Assembly (NCBI RefSeq): GCF_003054045.1
Contig: NZ_QBKH01000003.1
Span: 248,001-312,000 of the forward strand
DNA from: Sphingobacterium faecium
Lineage (GTDB): Bacteria; Bacteroidota; Bacteroidia; Sphingobacteriales; Sphingobacteriaceae
Reading direction: 5' to 3'
Length of the DNA: 64,000 bases
Part shown: one piece after another, positions 1 to 6,798 of the stretch
How positions within the stretch are numbered: position 1 is the first letter of the stretch
Layout: every line of letters begins with the position of its first letter
Program-made: the position numbers and the translations under genes
Notes under the pieces: generated by a model
The model's input: the letters and a program-made list of their open reading frames with translations, nothing else
Database searches by the model: none
What the model was told of the DNA's origin: nothing

Positions 1-234
1 AATATGAAGTGGAAAAGTGAATTGATTTTTTTGTTCTTTTGAGAAATAAAAAATATGTTTTTATTTTATGCTTTGCGTATATGATTATACTCGAGTTTTT
101 CTGAGATTTGATTTTTTTTGGTAATTTTTTTGTTTCGCGTTTGAGTTTCCATAATCATTACTTGATATTTTTAGTATATTCGTTTTGATAATTATCATAA
201 TAAATCTAAACCATTGTCACAATTCTTTAAAACT

Positions 235-1236
235 ATGTTAACAAATCGTTTAAAATATAGTGTTCTCTTCTGCTTATTGGGAGCAAGTGTAAGTTCATGT
301 CAAACGACAGATCAAAAAAAAGAACCCGAAGTAGAACATAATCCTGCAAAACAAGTCGTACCTGAAAGAGCGAAAGATTTGATTGGTCGTTGGGATTTAA
401 ATGTGGATAAAGATGGAAAAGTAGTACCATCTTGGATTGAAGTAAAACTATCTGGATTTAACACATTGGTGGGAAGTTATGTTGGTGACAGTGGCAGTGC
501 TCGACCTGTTTCTCATGTAAAGCTTGAGGATGGAAAATTTTCATTTGCTATTCCGCCACAATGGGAAGGTGGAGAAGGGGATTTTGTGATTGCAGGGGAA
601 TTGACTGCTACGGGTATTAAAGGGACAGTGACGACTAATAAAGGTGTTAGCTATAACTTTACAGGTGAAAAAGCACCTTATTTAAATCGTACAGGAACTG
701 TTCAATGGGGAGAGGCTATGGAGCTTTTTAATGGTAAAGATTTGACAGGTTGGAAAACGATTGGTGGCGAAAATAACTGGTCGGTAAAAGATGGTATCTT
801 GACGAATGCAAAGGCTGGTGCTAATTTGGTAACAGATCAAAAATTTGAAGATTTTAAATTAGAAGCAGAATTTCGATATACAACCGGAGGTAATTCTGGT
901 ATCTATTTAAGAGGAAGATACGAATTGCAAATTGAAGATAGCCCTAAGGATCAACATCCAGGTAGTCTTTATTTTGGCGGTATCTATGGCTTTTTAGCTC
1001 CAAATGAAATGGCTACATTAGGACCAGATCAATGGCAGAAGTATGAAGTTACATTGGTTGGAAGATTGGTGACTATTGTCGCAAATGGTAAGACGATTAT
1101 TAATAATCAAGAAATCCCAGGTATAACAGGTGGTGCGTTAGATAGTAAAGAAGGCGAACCAGGACCTATATATTTACAAGGAGATCATGCTCCGGTAGAA
1201 TTTAGAAAAATAAAGATCACACCGGCTAAGAAATAA
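235..1236 (+). CDS. DUF1080 (3-keto-disaccharide hydrolase-like) lipoprotein
   Basis: A 333-aa secreted protein. The N-terminus (MLTNRLKYSVLFCLLGASVSSC) is a lipoprotein signal with the lipid-carrying Cys near residue 22, so it probably sits on an envelope membrane. Residues about 162-330 form a DUF1080 domain: ELFNGKDLTGWK, then a beta-rich stretch with NSGIYLRGRYELQIEDS, typical of the concanavalin-like fold given to 3-keto-glycoside hydrolases. The preceding 110 residues look like a small beta domain of unknown role. An in-frame TTG lies 21 nt upstream, but the ATG at 235 gives the cleaner signal peptide. The gene stands alone and ends at a terminator shared with the convergent PepSY-like gene. 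The family is certain; the substrate is not. Confidence 0.88.
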   Translation: MLTNRLKYSVLFCLLGASVSSCQTTDQKKEPEVEHNPAKQVVPERAKDLIGRWDLNVDKDGKVVPSWIEVKLSGFNTLVGSYVGDSGSARPVSHVKLEDGKFSFAIPPQWEGGEGDFVIAGELTATGIKGTVTTNKGVSYNFTGEKAPYLNRTGTVQWGEAMELFNGKDLTGWKTIGGENNWSVKDGILTNAKAGANLVTDQKFEDFKLEAEFRYTTGGNSGIYLRGRYELQIEDSPKDQHPGSLYFGGIYGFLAPNEMATLGPDQWQKYEVTLVGRLVTIVANGKTIINNQEIPGITGGALDSKEGEPGPIYLQGDHAPVEFRKIKITPAKK

Positions 1237-1251
1237 CAACAATACAAATAA

Positions 1252-1282
1252 AAAAGCCTCTTTCATTAGAAAGAGGCTTTTA
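1252..1282. terminator. Bidirectional intrinsic terminator
   Basis: The inverted repeat AAGCCTCTTTC / GAAAGAGGCTT has a 4-nt loop and is flanked by A and T runs on both sides. It lies between the convergent DUF1080 gene and the first PepSY-like gene and can serve both. Confidence 0.9.
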
Positions 1283-1285
1283 ATT

Positions 1286-1741
1286 TTATAAGATGATTTT
1301 TACAAATTGACCACTTGGATCGAACAATAAATCGATATCATTTGTTAGTTCGACTTCAAATCCAGCAGTAACTTTATCGATGGCACTGATTTGTGCTGTT
1401 TTATAATTTGTATCCACATAGCTGACTATCGTAGATGAGATAAAACCTGTTGGAATAGCGGTATCATTGTCGGATTCTACCTCTTTCCAATTACCTTCTT
1501 GATCAAAATCAACTTCGATTCCATTGGCTAAAACTAAACTGTAAGCGGTTTTATTTGTTGCAGTAGGAGTCTTTTTCTCAACTTTTCGAATAGTTACATC
1601 TTTGAAGAAGGTGTTAAGAAATGTTGATGCTGATGCTGGTAAAGAGGTAGCAGGGACTTGATGATCATCATCTTTATCACATGATACCACAATGATTGCA
1701 AATGCAAGTAGAGCTGTGAATGTTAAAATTAGCTTTTTCAT
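1286..1741 (-). CDS. PepSY-like periplasmic lipoprotein (paralogue 1)
   Basis: A 151-aa protein with a lipoprotein signal (MKKLILTFTALLAFAIIVVSC, then an acidic DKDDD tail). The mature part shows two repeats of the PepSY-like, 'beta-lactamase-inhibitor-like' fold: each has an alpha segment (ASTFLNTFFKDV, SSTIVSYVDTNY) followed by strands ending in G-I-E-V-D-F-D or D-I-D-L-L-F-D. The phrase EVDFDQEGNWKEVES closely matches the neighbour at 1754 (EIEFDKSGNWEEVDG), so the two are tandem duplicates. It lies 12 nt after that gene and is presumably co-transcribed with it. In Bacteroidota such proteins often accompany a two-component system, as here. Their biochemical role is unknown; sensing or periplasmic stress protection is inference only. 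Confidence 0.85.
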   Translation of the reverse strand: MKKLILTFTALLAFAIIVVSCDKDDDHQVPATSLPASASTFLNTFFKDVTIRKVEKKTPTATNKTAYSLVLANGIEVDFDQEGNWKEVESDNDTAIPTGFISSTIVSYVDTNYKTAQISAIDKVTAGFEVELTNDIDLLFDPSGQFVKIIL

Positions 1742-1753
1742 ATTTTAGTTCTA

Positions 1754-2194
1754 TTAATCATCTATTTTAGTAAACTGCCCCTTTTTATTAAACTCCAACT
1801 CAAGTCCATTCGAAATCTCTACTTCATATTTACGTAATGATTTTTTTATTTTTACGATCTGTGTATTTGGAAAACTTTTTGCCACATAATTTTGAATATT
1901 CCTAGGTACTATTTTTAAAGGAATGGCAGTTTTTTGACCATCTACTTCCTCCCAATTTCCAGATTTATCAAATTCTATTTCCGTACCATTGTTAAGAATA
2001 ACTTTATATTCCTTTGAAAATAAATTTTCTTGTTCTTCAATTGTACTGCTGATTTGATTAATCGCAAAATTATTCTTAATAAATGTTTGCGCATTTGCAG
2101 GCAATTGGTTACTGTTGATTACTTTTTTTTGTGCACATACTATCGTCGATAACGCTACTAGTGCGGTGATAGCTATTGTTTTGATTTTGTTCAT
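1754..2194 (-). CDS. PepSY-like periplasmic protein (paralogue 2)
   Basis: A 146-aa protein with a Sec signal peptide ending at VCAQ (residues 1-22) and no lipobox Cys in the usual place, unlike its lipoprotein paralogue downstream. Two PepSY-like repeats follow: one runs from AQTFIKNNF to EIEFDKSGNWEEV, the other from IQNYVAKSF to LELEFNKKGQF. It is the first gene after the kinase (59-nt gap). Upstream are a strong Shine-Dalgarno sequence (AAAAGGAGGA, 6 nt before the ATG), rare in this phylum, and a 21-bp element also found before the response regulator gene. This suggests an inducible product made in quantity when the two-component system is active. Confidence 0.85.
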   Translation of the reverse strand: MNKIKTIAITALVALSTIVCAQKKVINSNQLPANAQTFIKNNFAINQISSTIEEQENLFSKEYKVILNNGTEIEFDKSGNWEEVDGQKTAIPLKIVPRNIQNYVAKSFPNTQIVKIKKSLRKYEVEISNGLELEFNKKGQFTKIDD

Positions 2195-2200
2195 AATAAA

Positions 2201-2210
2201 TCCTCCTTTT
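2201..2210 (-). promoter_or_regulatory. Strong Shine-Dalgarno sequence of the PepSY-like gene
   Basis: On the minus strand AAAAGGAGGA precedes the ATG at 2194 by 6 nt. It matches the canonical anti-SD complement. Most genes in this window have no SD at all, so this one stands out. Confidence 0.75.
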
Positions 2211-2218
2211 ATTTATAA

Positions 2219-2256
2219 CAAAGTTCCTGTACAATTTGGTAAACAATTGGGAATTA
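2219..2256 (-). promoter_or_regulatory. Candidate response-regulator box and promoter of the PepSY-like genes
   Basis: Read on the minus strand from 2256, the element begins TAATTCC-CAATTG and continues TTTACCAA (21 bp, to 2236). Nine nt follow, then a -7-like box GAACTTTG (2226-2219). Inside are two CAATTG / CAAATTG half-sites 11-12 bp apart, as expected for an OmpR-type dimer. The same layout occurs at 4296-4333 before the response regulator gene. Confidence 0.6.
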
Positions 2257-3537
2257 TAGTTTCTGTATTTTGAAAATATGAAAACTATCTGAGTATGAGT
2301 AGTTTATTTTTAAATTTTTATTTGTTTCTATAATTGTTTTGACGATTGAAAGTCCTAATCCATTCGAGTTTACAGCACTAGTTTCTTTATGAAAACGGTC
2401 AAAGATATGGTCTGCGGATAATCCTCTGCCTTTACCCGTATTTGCAATTGTAAAGTGATGCTGATCAATCTTAATTTCAATAAGCCCATCAAGTGATTTG
2501 TTATAATTGATGGCATTTCTCAGTAAATTTGATAATAGTATTTTTGCTAGGTCAACGTTAAAATCTATTGTAAATGTACCATGCTCATTAATCTTAATCT
2601 TAATCCCTTTAAATTCTATCAAATCTGCAAATTCCTCACAGACCTCAAAAATCAGTGAATTAAAGTTTATTTTTTCAATAGCTTCAAATTGATTATTTTC
2701 AATGCGGGATAGCATTAATAAGGCTTTATTTAATTTGATCATACGTTCCAGTGATTCTTTGGTTTCACTGATGGTGATTAAGTGATGCTCTGCCAATTCC
2801 TCATCTTCTAATAATAATTCTAGTTTATTAGTACTTATAGCTAATGGGGTTTGTAGCTCATGCGAAGCATTTTCAATAAATAGCTTTTGTTGTTTAAATA
2901 TTTTTTCATTACGATCGAGCATCTTATCAATCTCTGTATCCAATTGGGTAAATTCTCGGACATTGCTTTTTATCGGTTCGGATTCTCTAATCTTTCCAAA
3001 TTGGTATTGTTCAAGTTTGTTGAGTATTTGATAAAAAGGTTTAAAAGCTCGGTAAAACACCCATGTATTGAGTAAAAATATACTGATTATAATCAAGAAA
3101 TAAAGGATGATCAATGCGGTTGCGAGATCATATTTTAACTCATCTTCTTCCACAGTAGACGTACGAATTTCCAGACGATACATTTGCTTATCCTTACCGT
3201 AGAAGTAAGTTGTTAGTATCCGATATGGCTCCATATCTTCATCATATGGCATGTAAATGAGTTCATTCCTGAAGGTGCTTTTTTCGATATGTTTTATTTT
3301 GACGTTTGATTTTGTAATCTTAAACTGATTGATTCCGAAAGTATCTGTTTTTAAAATAGATTCATCTTGGTACGCTGCACGTATAATTTCAATTTTTTGA
3401 TTTTTTAAACCATCATCTACATTATCATACACCTCTTCAGTTATGTAGGCATAGAATAACGTAGCCCATACCGCAATTACGATCAAAATGATGATCGTGA
3501 TATAGCTTAAAGTGTAATTTTTGAGTGATTTTTTCAT
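2254..3537 (-). CDS. Sensor histidine kinase of a two-component system
   Basis: A 427-aa inner-membrane kinase. TM1 is at about residues 9-32, a periplasmic sensor of about 105 residues follows, and TM2 lies at about 138-165. The HisKA motif ASHELQTPL has the phospho-accepting His at about 226. The ATPase domain has an N box (LLRNAINYN, about 337-344), NTGKGRGL and GLGLSIVK. The ATG at 3537 is chosen; the codon before it is TTG. The gene lies 69 nt downstream of its response regulator and 59 nt upstream of two PepSY-like genes. The ligand is unknown; the small periplasmic domain and the PepSY-like neighbours suggest an envelope or metal stress signal (inference). Confidence 0.92.
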   Translation of the reverse strand: MKKSLKNYTLSYITIIILIVIAVWATLFYAYITEEVYDNVDDGLKNQKIEIIRAAYQDESILKTDTFGINQFKITKSNVKIKHIEKSTFRNELIYMPYDEDMEPYRILTTYFYGKDKQMYRLEIRTSTVEEDELKYDLATALIILYFLIIISIFLLNTWVFYRAFKPFYQILNKLEQYQFGKIRESEPIKSNVREFTQLDTEIDKMLDRNEKIFKQQKLFIENASHELQTPLAISTNKLELLLEDEELAEHHLITISETKESLERMIKLNKALLMLSRIENNQFEAIEKINFNSLIFEVCEEFADLIEFKGIKIKINEHGTFTIDFNVDLAKILLSNLLRNAINYNKSLDGLIEIKIDQHHFTIANTGKGRGLSADHIFDRFHKETSAVNSNGLGLSIVKTIIETNKNLKINYSYSDSFHIFKIQKL

Positions 3538-3606
3538 CAAAATGAATTGTTGTAATATGGAGTGCTAATTGATACTATATCATTACGTTTGTTTCACTCA
3601 GCTTCA

Positions 3607-4278
3607 TTAAATCAATTTATATCCAATGCCATATACCGCTTGAATGTCCATATCAGCATGATTATCCTTTAACTTTTTTCTTAAATTTTTAATTTGGGAA
3701 TAGATAAAGTCTAAACTATCAGCTTGATCAATATGATCTCCCCAAATTGATTCTGCTAAACTATTTTTCTGAATAAGTTTAGTCGGTCTGATGATAAAAT
3801 AGTAAAGTAGATCAAACTCCTTCCGATTCAGGTTCACAGGTTTACAATTAACCTGTATACTTCTATCAGTGGTGTTTACTGCAACATTTTTATAAACAAT
3901 CACATCATCGCCATTTTGATTTTTTCTACGTATGATCGATTTTATCCTGGCATGGAGCTCAGCTAGATGAAAAGGTTTAGCGAGATAATCATCAGCTCCT
4001 AGTTCTAGACCTCTTACTTTATCATCTACTGAATCTTTAGCAGATAGGATAATCACTGATTCATCTTTTCCCAGTTCTTTTATTTTCTCCAAAAGTTGGA
4101 GACCGGAGCCTCCTGGTAGCATGATATCTAATAAAATACAATCATAGGTATAAATAGATATTTTTTCGAGCGCACTAGGATAGTCAAATGCTTGTTCTAC
4201 TAGATATCTTTCGGCAAGTAGGGATTGCATAATGACTTGACTTAAAGCTGCTTCATCTTCAATCAATAATATTTTCAT
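3607..4278 (-). CDS. OmpR/PhoB-family response regulator
   Basis: A 223-aa protein. The receiver domain (1-118) has the acidic pocket at IEDE, phospho-acceptor Asp51 in LLDIMLPGGSG and Lys101 in AKPF. The winged-helix DNA-binding domain follows (about 125-220), with LNRKEFDLLYYF and a C-terminal wing ending VYGIGYKL. An in-frame GTG two codons upstream is possible, but the ATG at 4278 gives the standard MKILLIEDE start. It is the first gene of the regulator-kinase-PepSY set. A 21-bp element upstream is nearly identical to one before the PepSY-like genes, so autoregulation is likely. Confidence 0.93.
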   Translation of the reverse strand: MKILLIEDEAALSQVIMQSLLAERYLVEQAFDYPSALEKISIYTYDCILLDIMLPGGSGLQLLEKIKELGKDESVIILSAKDSVDDKVRGLELGADDYLAKPFHLAELHARIKSIIRRKNQNGDDVIVYKNVAVNTTDRSIQVNCKPVNLNRKEFDLLYYFIIRPTKLIQKNSLAESIWGDHIDQADSLDFIYSQIKNLRKKLKDNHADMDIQAVYGIGYKLI

Positions 4279-4295
4279 AAACACGAATTATGGAA

Positions 4296-4333
4296 CAAGA
4301 GTAATACCCAAATTGGGAAACAATTAGGAATTA
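4296..4333 (-). promoter_or_regulatory. Candidate autoregulatory box and promoter of the response regulator gene
   Basis: On the minus strand from 4333 the element reads TAATTCC-TAATTG then TTTCCCAA (to 4313). Nine nt follow, then TACTCTTG (4303-4296), one base off TAnnTTTG. It matches the element at 2236-2256 at 19 of 21 positions, with the same 9-nt spacing to the -7-like box. It overlaps the stop codon of the Smr gene. Confidence 0.6.
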
Positions 4334-4624
4334 AAGCCCGATAACTACGACCACGATATCTTCATTATGGTAAGCTGGATGATAATGCGATATGACTCTT
4401 TGATCTTTATAAATCCTGAGTTCATCATAGATCATTTTTTTCAAAATTCCTTTACCTTTGCCATGTACAAATTTTATTTCTGGCATATCCCAATATATAG
4501 CAGCATCTAACATGTCACGCATATAGATCAATGATTCGTTTGCTAATTCATCTGCTGTGTAATCTTGCCAATCAGAAAGGAAGGCTTCGGCATGTAAATC
4601 AATTTGTACAGGTGGTTTTCTCAT
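4331..4624 (-). CDS. Small Smr-domain protein
   Basis: A 97-aa protein made almost wholly of an Smr (MutS2 C-terminal-like) domain: IDLHAE near the N-terminus and the signature FVHGKGKGILK in the middle, ending in a short beta strand (DIVVVVIGL). Smr domains bind or nick nucleic acids, or act in ribosome rescue, through the HGxGxG loop and the N-terminal LDLH motif; here the motif is IDLH. Bacteroidota often carry longer Smr proteins with an added DUF2027 region; this one has only the domain. It lies between a coiled-coil gene and the two-component system, all on the minus strand. Confidence 0.82.
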   Translation of the reverse strand: MRKPPVQIDLHAEAFLSDWQDYTADELANESLIYMRDMLDAAIYWDMPEIKFVHGKGKGILKKMIYDELRIYKDQRVISHYHPAYHNEDIVVVVIGL

Positions 4625-4646
4625 GTAGCTCTCTTTGTATTGAAAA

Positions 4647-4654
4647 CAAAAGTA
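4647..4654 (-). promoter_or_regulatory. -7 promoter element of the Smr gene
   Basis: TACTTTTG on the minus strand, 22 nt before the ATG, with a TTTG 15 bp further upstream (4673-4670). It fits the Bacteroidota promoter pattern, though the spacing is slightly short. Confidence 0.5.
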
Positions 4655-4690
4655 CGATTAACGCACTAACAAATAAAGTTAATAGCCTGT

Positions 4691-5095
4691 TTACTTTATA
4701 TAAATAGCAATATAAAGCAGGTCATACCATTTTTTTATAGTGGCAGCTTCTTCATAAAATTCCTTTTCAGCATATGCTAACATGATTTCCTGTACTTGAA
4801 CTATCATATCATTCTGATCTTGGAAAATGCCATTACAATCTCGATAATCATTAATAATTTCCAACAAATAATGAAGTGATTTCATCTTATGATATAAAGA
4901 ATGGTGCTTTTCGCCAATTAGATCTGCAATTTTCTCATGTTGCACTTCACACTCACCAATTTGGTTACGTGTCTTATTGTACAATTGGCTGTAATCAGCA
5001 ATACGATCTCTTAGATCATAAATGTTATTTTGAAGATCTTCAATGAGTACAATGAGATTTTCTTGTATTTCAAAATCTTTTGATACAATTGACAT
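4691..5095 (-). CDS. Coiled-coil protein with a UVR-like C-terminal motif, function unknown
   Basis: A 134-aa soluble protein without signal peptide or membrane segment. Residues about 10-80 are heptad-like and charged (LIEDLQNNIYDLRDRIADY and onward), suggesting a coiled coil. Near the C-terminus, AYAEKEFYEEAATIKKWYDLL resembles the UvrB/UvrC (UVR) helical-hairpin motif (A-x4-EFE-x-AA-x-x-R/K-D). That similarity is by eye and may only mean a helical interaction module. It is 66 nt upstream of the Smr gene on the same strand. I do not recognise the family. ATG at 5095 is preceded by only a weak AAAGGTG. Confidence 0.65.
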   Translation of the reverse strand: MSIVSKDFEIQENLIVLIEDLQNNIYDLRDRIADYSQLYNKTRNQIGECEVQHEKIADLIGEKHHSLYHKMKSLHYLLEIINDYRDCNGIFQDQNDMIVQVQEIMLAYAEKEFYEEAATIKKWYDLLYIAIYIK

Positions 5096-5263
5096 ATTAC
5101 ACCTTTTTGCAATGAATATAACTAAAATTTATATCATTTTTTAATACAATATAAACAAACAAATAAATATTGTAAATGTTTTGTTGTCTCATAATTAGTG
5201 TATTATGATGTTATCGTGCCTCTCTCTTTAACCTGTCACCTATATAATAAATAATATTTATCG

Positions 5264-5271
5264 TACATTTG
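5264..5271 (+). promoter_or_regulatory. -7 promoter element for the RNA or leader upstream of cutC
   Basis: TACATTTG, a full match to TAnnTTTG, in the context CGTACATTTGTG. The promoter before the LtaS-like gene (35833) has the nearly identical CGTACATTTGCG. Transcription would start at about 5276. Confidence 0.55.
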
Positions 5272-5275
5272 TGAC

Positions 5276-5395
5276 GTAAATAAAATGGAGGAATTGTATT
5301 AAACCAAAGACTCTACATCTACTACTTAAGCATATTTGGGATTTTGTGCTTAAATAAAAAAAGGGAGAAAGTTCAATTGAATTTTCTCCCTTTTT
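5276..5395 (+). ncRNA. Candidate small RNA or cutC leader/attenuator
   Basis: No gene fits 5096-5433, but the stretch holds a -7 box (5264), a hairpin with arms TTAAGCA / TGCTTAA (5326-5332 / 5347-5353) and a strong intrinsic terminator at 5358-5395. No + strand CDS lies upstream for that terminator to end, so it ends either a roughly 120-nt stand-alone RNA or a premature transcript of cutC, whose ATG is 38 nt downstream. The transcript start is estimated from the -7 box. I know of no named RNA family that matches. Confidence 0.4.
5358..5395 (+). terminator. Intrinsic terminator just upstream of cutC
   Basis: Arms AAAAAGGGAGAAA / TTTCTCCCTTTTT enclose the small palindrome TTCAATTGAA. The 3' side runs into TTTTT. 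It lies before, not after, a gene, hence the attenuator or small-RNA reading. Confidence 0.8.
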
Positions 5396-5433
5396 ATGCA
5401 ACTATTTTGAGAGTAAAATATTTTATAAAGTTT

Positions 5434-6183
5434 ATGGGAAAAGAAATCAGTATAAACGGCTATCAATTGGAAATATGCTCAAACTCACCACAATCTGCAC
5501 TTTATGCAGCACAAGGAGGAGCAACAAGAGTGGAATTTTGTCAAAACCTCGAAAATGGTGGAACGACTCCTTCTTATGGTCAGATTGTTCAAGTTAGAAA
5601 ACTAATTGATATTGGCATACACGTCCTTATTCGTCCTCGAGCAGGTGATTTTGTGTACTCTGATTTAGAGTTCGAAGAAATGTTAGTTGATATTCAGTTT
5701 TGTAAAGATGCTGGCTGTGATGGGGTGGTAATCGGAATATTGAATATAGACGGTACAGTTGATGTGGAGCGTACTAAAGCACTTATTGAAGCAGCTCGGC
5801 CAATGCAGGTAACCTTTCATCGTGCTTTTGATAAATGCGCTTCTCCAATCACTTCATTAGCTGTATTGATAGAATTGGGTATTGATCGCTTATTAACTTC
5901 AGGAATGCAAGATAAAGCCGTGGACGCAATTGAATTGCTTAAACAATTAGTGGAATATGCAGAAGGAAAAATTGTCATTATGCCAGGCGCTGCAGTGGAT
6001 AGTAGTAATATCGCGATGATCTTAAATACAACTGGTGCAATAGCTATACATAGTTCGGCTAAAGAAACTATAGTATCTAGTATGTCTTATGATCGTACTG
6101 AGGTGACAAGTATGAATGAATCAATCTATAGTACATCAAAAGAAAAAGTCCACCAGCTGGTAGACATCTTAAAAAAACAATAG
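5434..6183 (+). CDS. cutC: CutC-family protein (copper homeostasis)
   Basis: A 249-aa TIM-barrel protein of the CutC family, shown by LEICSNSPQSALYAAQGGATRVEFC and NLENGGTTPSYGQI near the N-terminus, then LIRPRAGDFVYSD, VTFHRAFD and RLLTSGMQ. The family was linked to copper tolerance in E. coli, though that link has been questioned; the enzymatic role is unsettled. The frame is open to 5344, but a start there would run through the terminator hairpin, and family alignment begins at the ATG at 5434. Length is normal. A strong terminator follows. Confidence 0.9.
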   Translation: MGKEISINGYQLEICSNSPQSALYAAQGGATRVEFCQNLENGGTTPSYGQIVQVRKLIDIGIHVLIRPRAGDFVYSDLEFEEMLVDIQFCKDAGCDGVVIGILNIDGTVDVERTKALIEAARPMQVTFHRAFDKCASPITSLAVLIELGIDRLLTSGMQDKAVDAIELLKQLVEYAEGKIVIMPGAAVDSSNIAMILNTTGAIAIHSSAKETIVSSMSYDRTEVTSMNESIYSTSKEKVHQLVDILKKQ

Positions 6184-6213
6184 CGTTGTAAATTACAACG
6201 CTATTGTTTTTTT
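6176..6213 (+). terminator. Intrinsic terminator of cutC
   Basis: A 15-bp stem (AACAATAGCGTTGTA / TACAACGCTATTGTT) with a 3-nt loop and a T run; the cutC stop codon lies inside the 5' arm. It may also act for the convergent 59-aa gene. Confidence 0.9.
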
Positions 6214-6228
6214 AAATATTTTTTTAAC

Positions 6229-6408
6229 CTACTTAGCTTCTGAAACTAATTGGTTTAAGATAGCATCGTTTTTAACGATTTGATTTGATTTCTTCATTTT
6301 AGATCTTGAACCAAGTTCAACATTTGTACCTAAACTTAAGAACTGAACTTCAACACGTGAAGTAGTTTTATTTCTTCTATCTTTTCTTTTTAAACGTGTA
6401 ACTCCCAT
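6229..6408 (-). CDS. Small basic protein (59 aa) downstream of tRNA-Cys
   Basis: A 59-aa protein starting MGVTRLKRKDRRNKTTSRVE and ending NQLVSEAK. The first 18 residues are strongly basic; the middle (VQFLSLGTNVELGSRSK) is neutral. It has no signal peptide or membrane segment. I recall similar short proteins annotated only as hypothetical in Bacteroidota, so it is probably a real conserved gene, but I cannot name a function. A basic RNA- or ribosome-binding role is a guess. It begins 32 nt after the tRNA-Cys gene on the same strand, with no terminator or promoter-like box between them, so the two may share a transcript from the box at 6535-6542. Confidence 0.75.
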   Translation of the reverse strand: MGVTRLKRKDRRNKTTSRVEVQFLSLGTNVELGSRSKMKKSNQIVKNDAILNQLVSEAK

Positions 6409-6440
6409 TTTGATAAATTTTTTTATTGTTCAATAAAACG

Positions 6441-6511
6441 AGGTCGGAAGCGGATTCGAACCGCTGTAGGAGGTTTTGCAGACCTCAGCCTAGCCACTCG
6501 GCCATCCGACC
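6441..6511 (-). tRNA. tRNA-Cys (GCA)
   Basis: A 71-nt cloverleaf on the minus strand. The acceptor stem is GGTCGGA / TCCGACC with discriminator U, as usual for tRNA-Cys. The anticodon stem is GAGGT / ACCTC with loop CTGCAAA (anticodon GCA), and the T-loop contains GTTCGAATCC. CCA is not encoded. Confidence 0.96.
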
Positions 6512-6534
6512 CTATTTGTTCCCCTGAGGGAATG

Positions 6535-6542
6535 CAAAAGTA
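6535..6542 (-). promoter_or_regulatory. -7 promoter element of the tRNA-Cys unit
   Basis: TACTTTTG followed by C on the minus strand, 23 nt before the tRNA 5' end: a full TAnnTTTG match. Confidence 0.6.
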
Positions 6543-6798
6543 AAATTAATATTTGGATTAAAAAAGACTATTGTGCAATTATTTTTTAAATAAATCATTA
6601 TCAAGCTGTTTTGTTTAAAATTTATTTTGTGTTCTTAGTCTTTGATGATAATACTGTATAAATGAATAAATACTTGTCTATTTTTTTATACAGTAGATAC
6701 ATGACGTGATATTTAATTATCCTCTTGTAAATGAATGCTTTAATGATTTGGCTTGTAACTTGCAATATCCAAGATAACACTAATAATATAATAGAGCG

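Noticed and set aside
5344..5433. N-terminal extension of cutC by 30 codons
   Set aside because: The added codons run through an intrinsic terminator hairpin, and the encoded residues are unlike CutC; the family starts at 5434.
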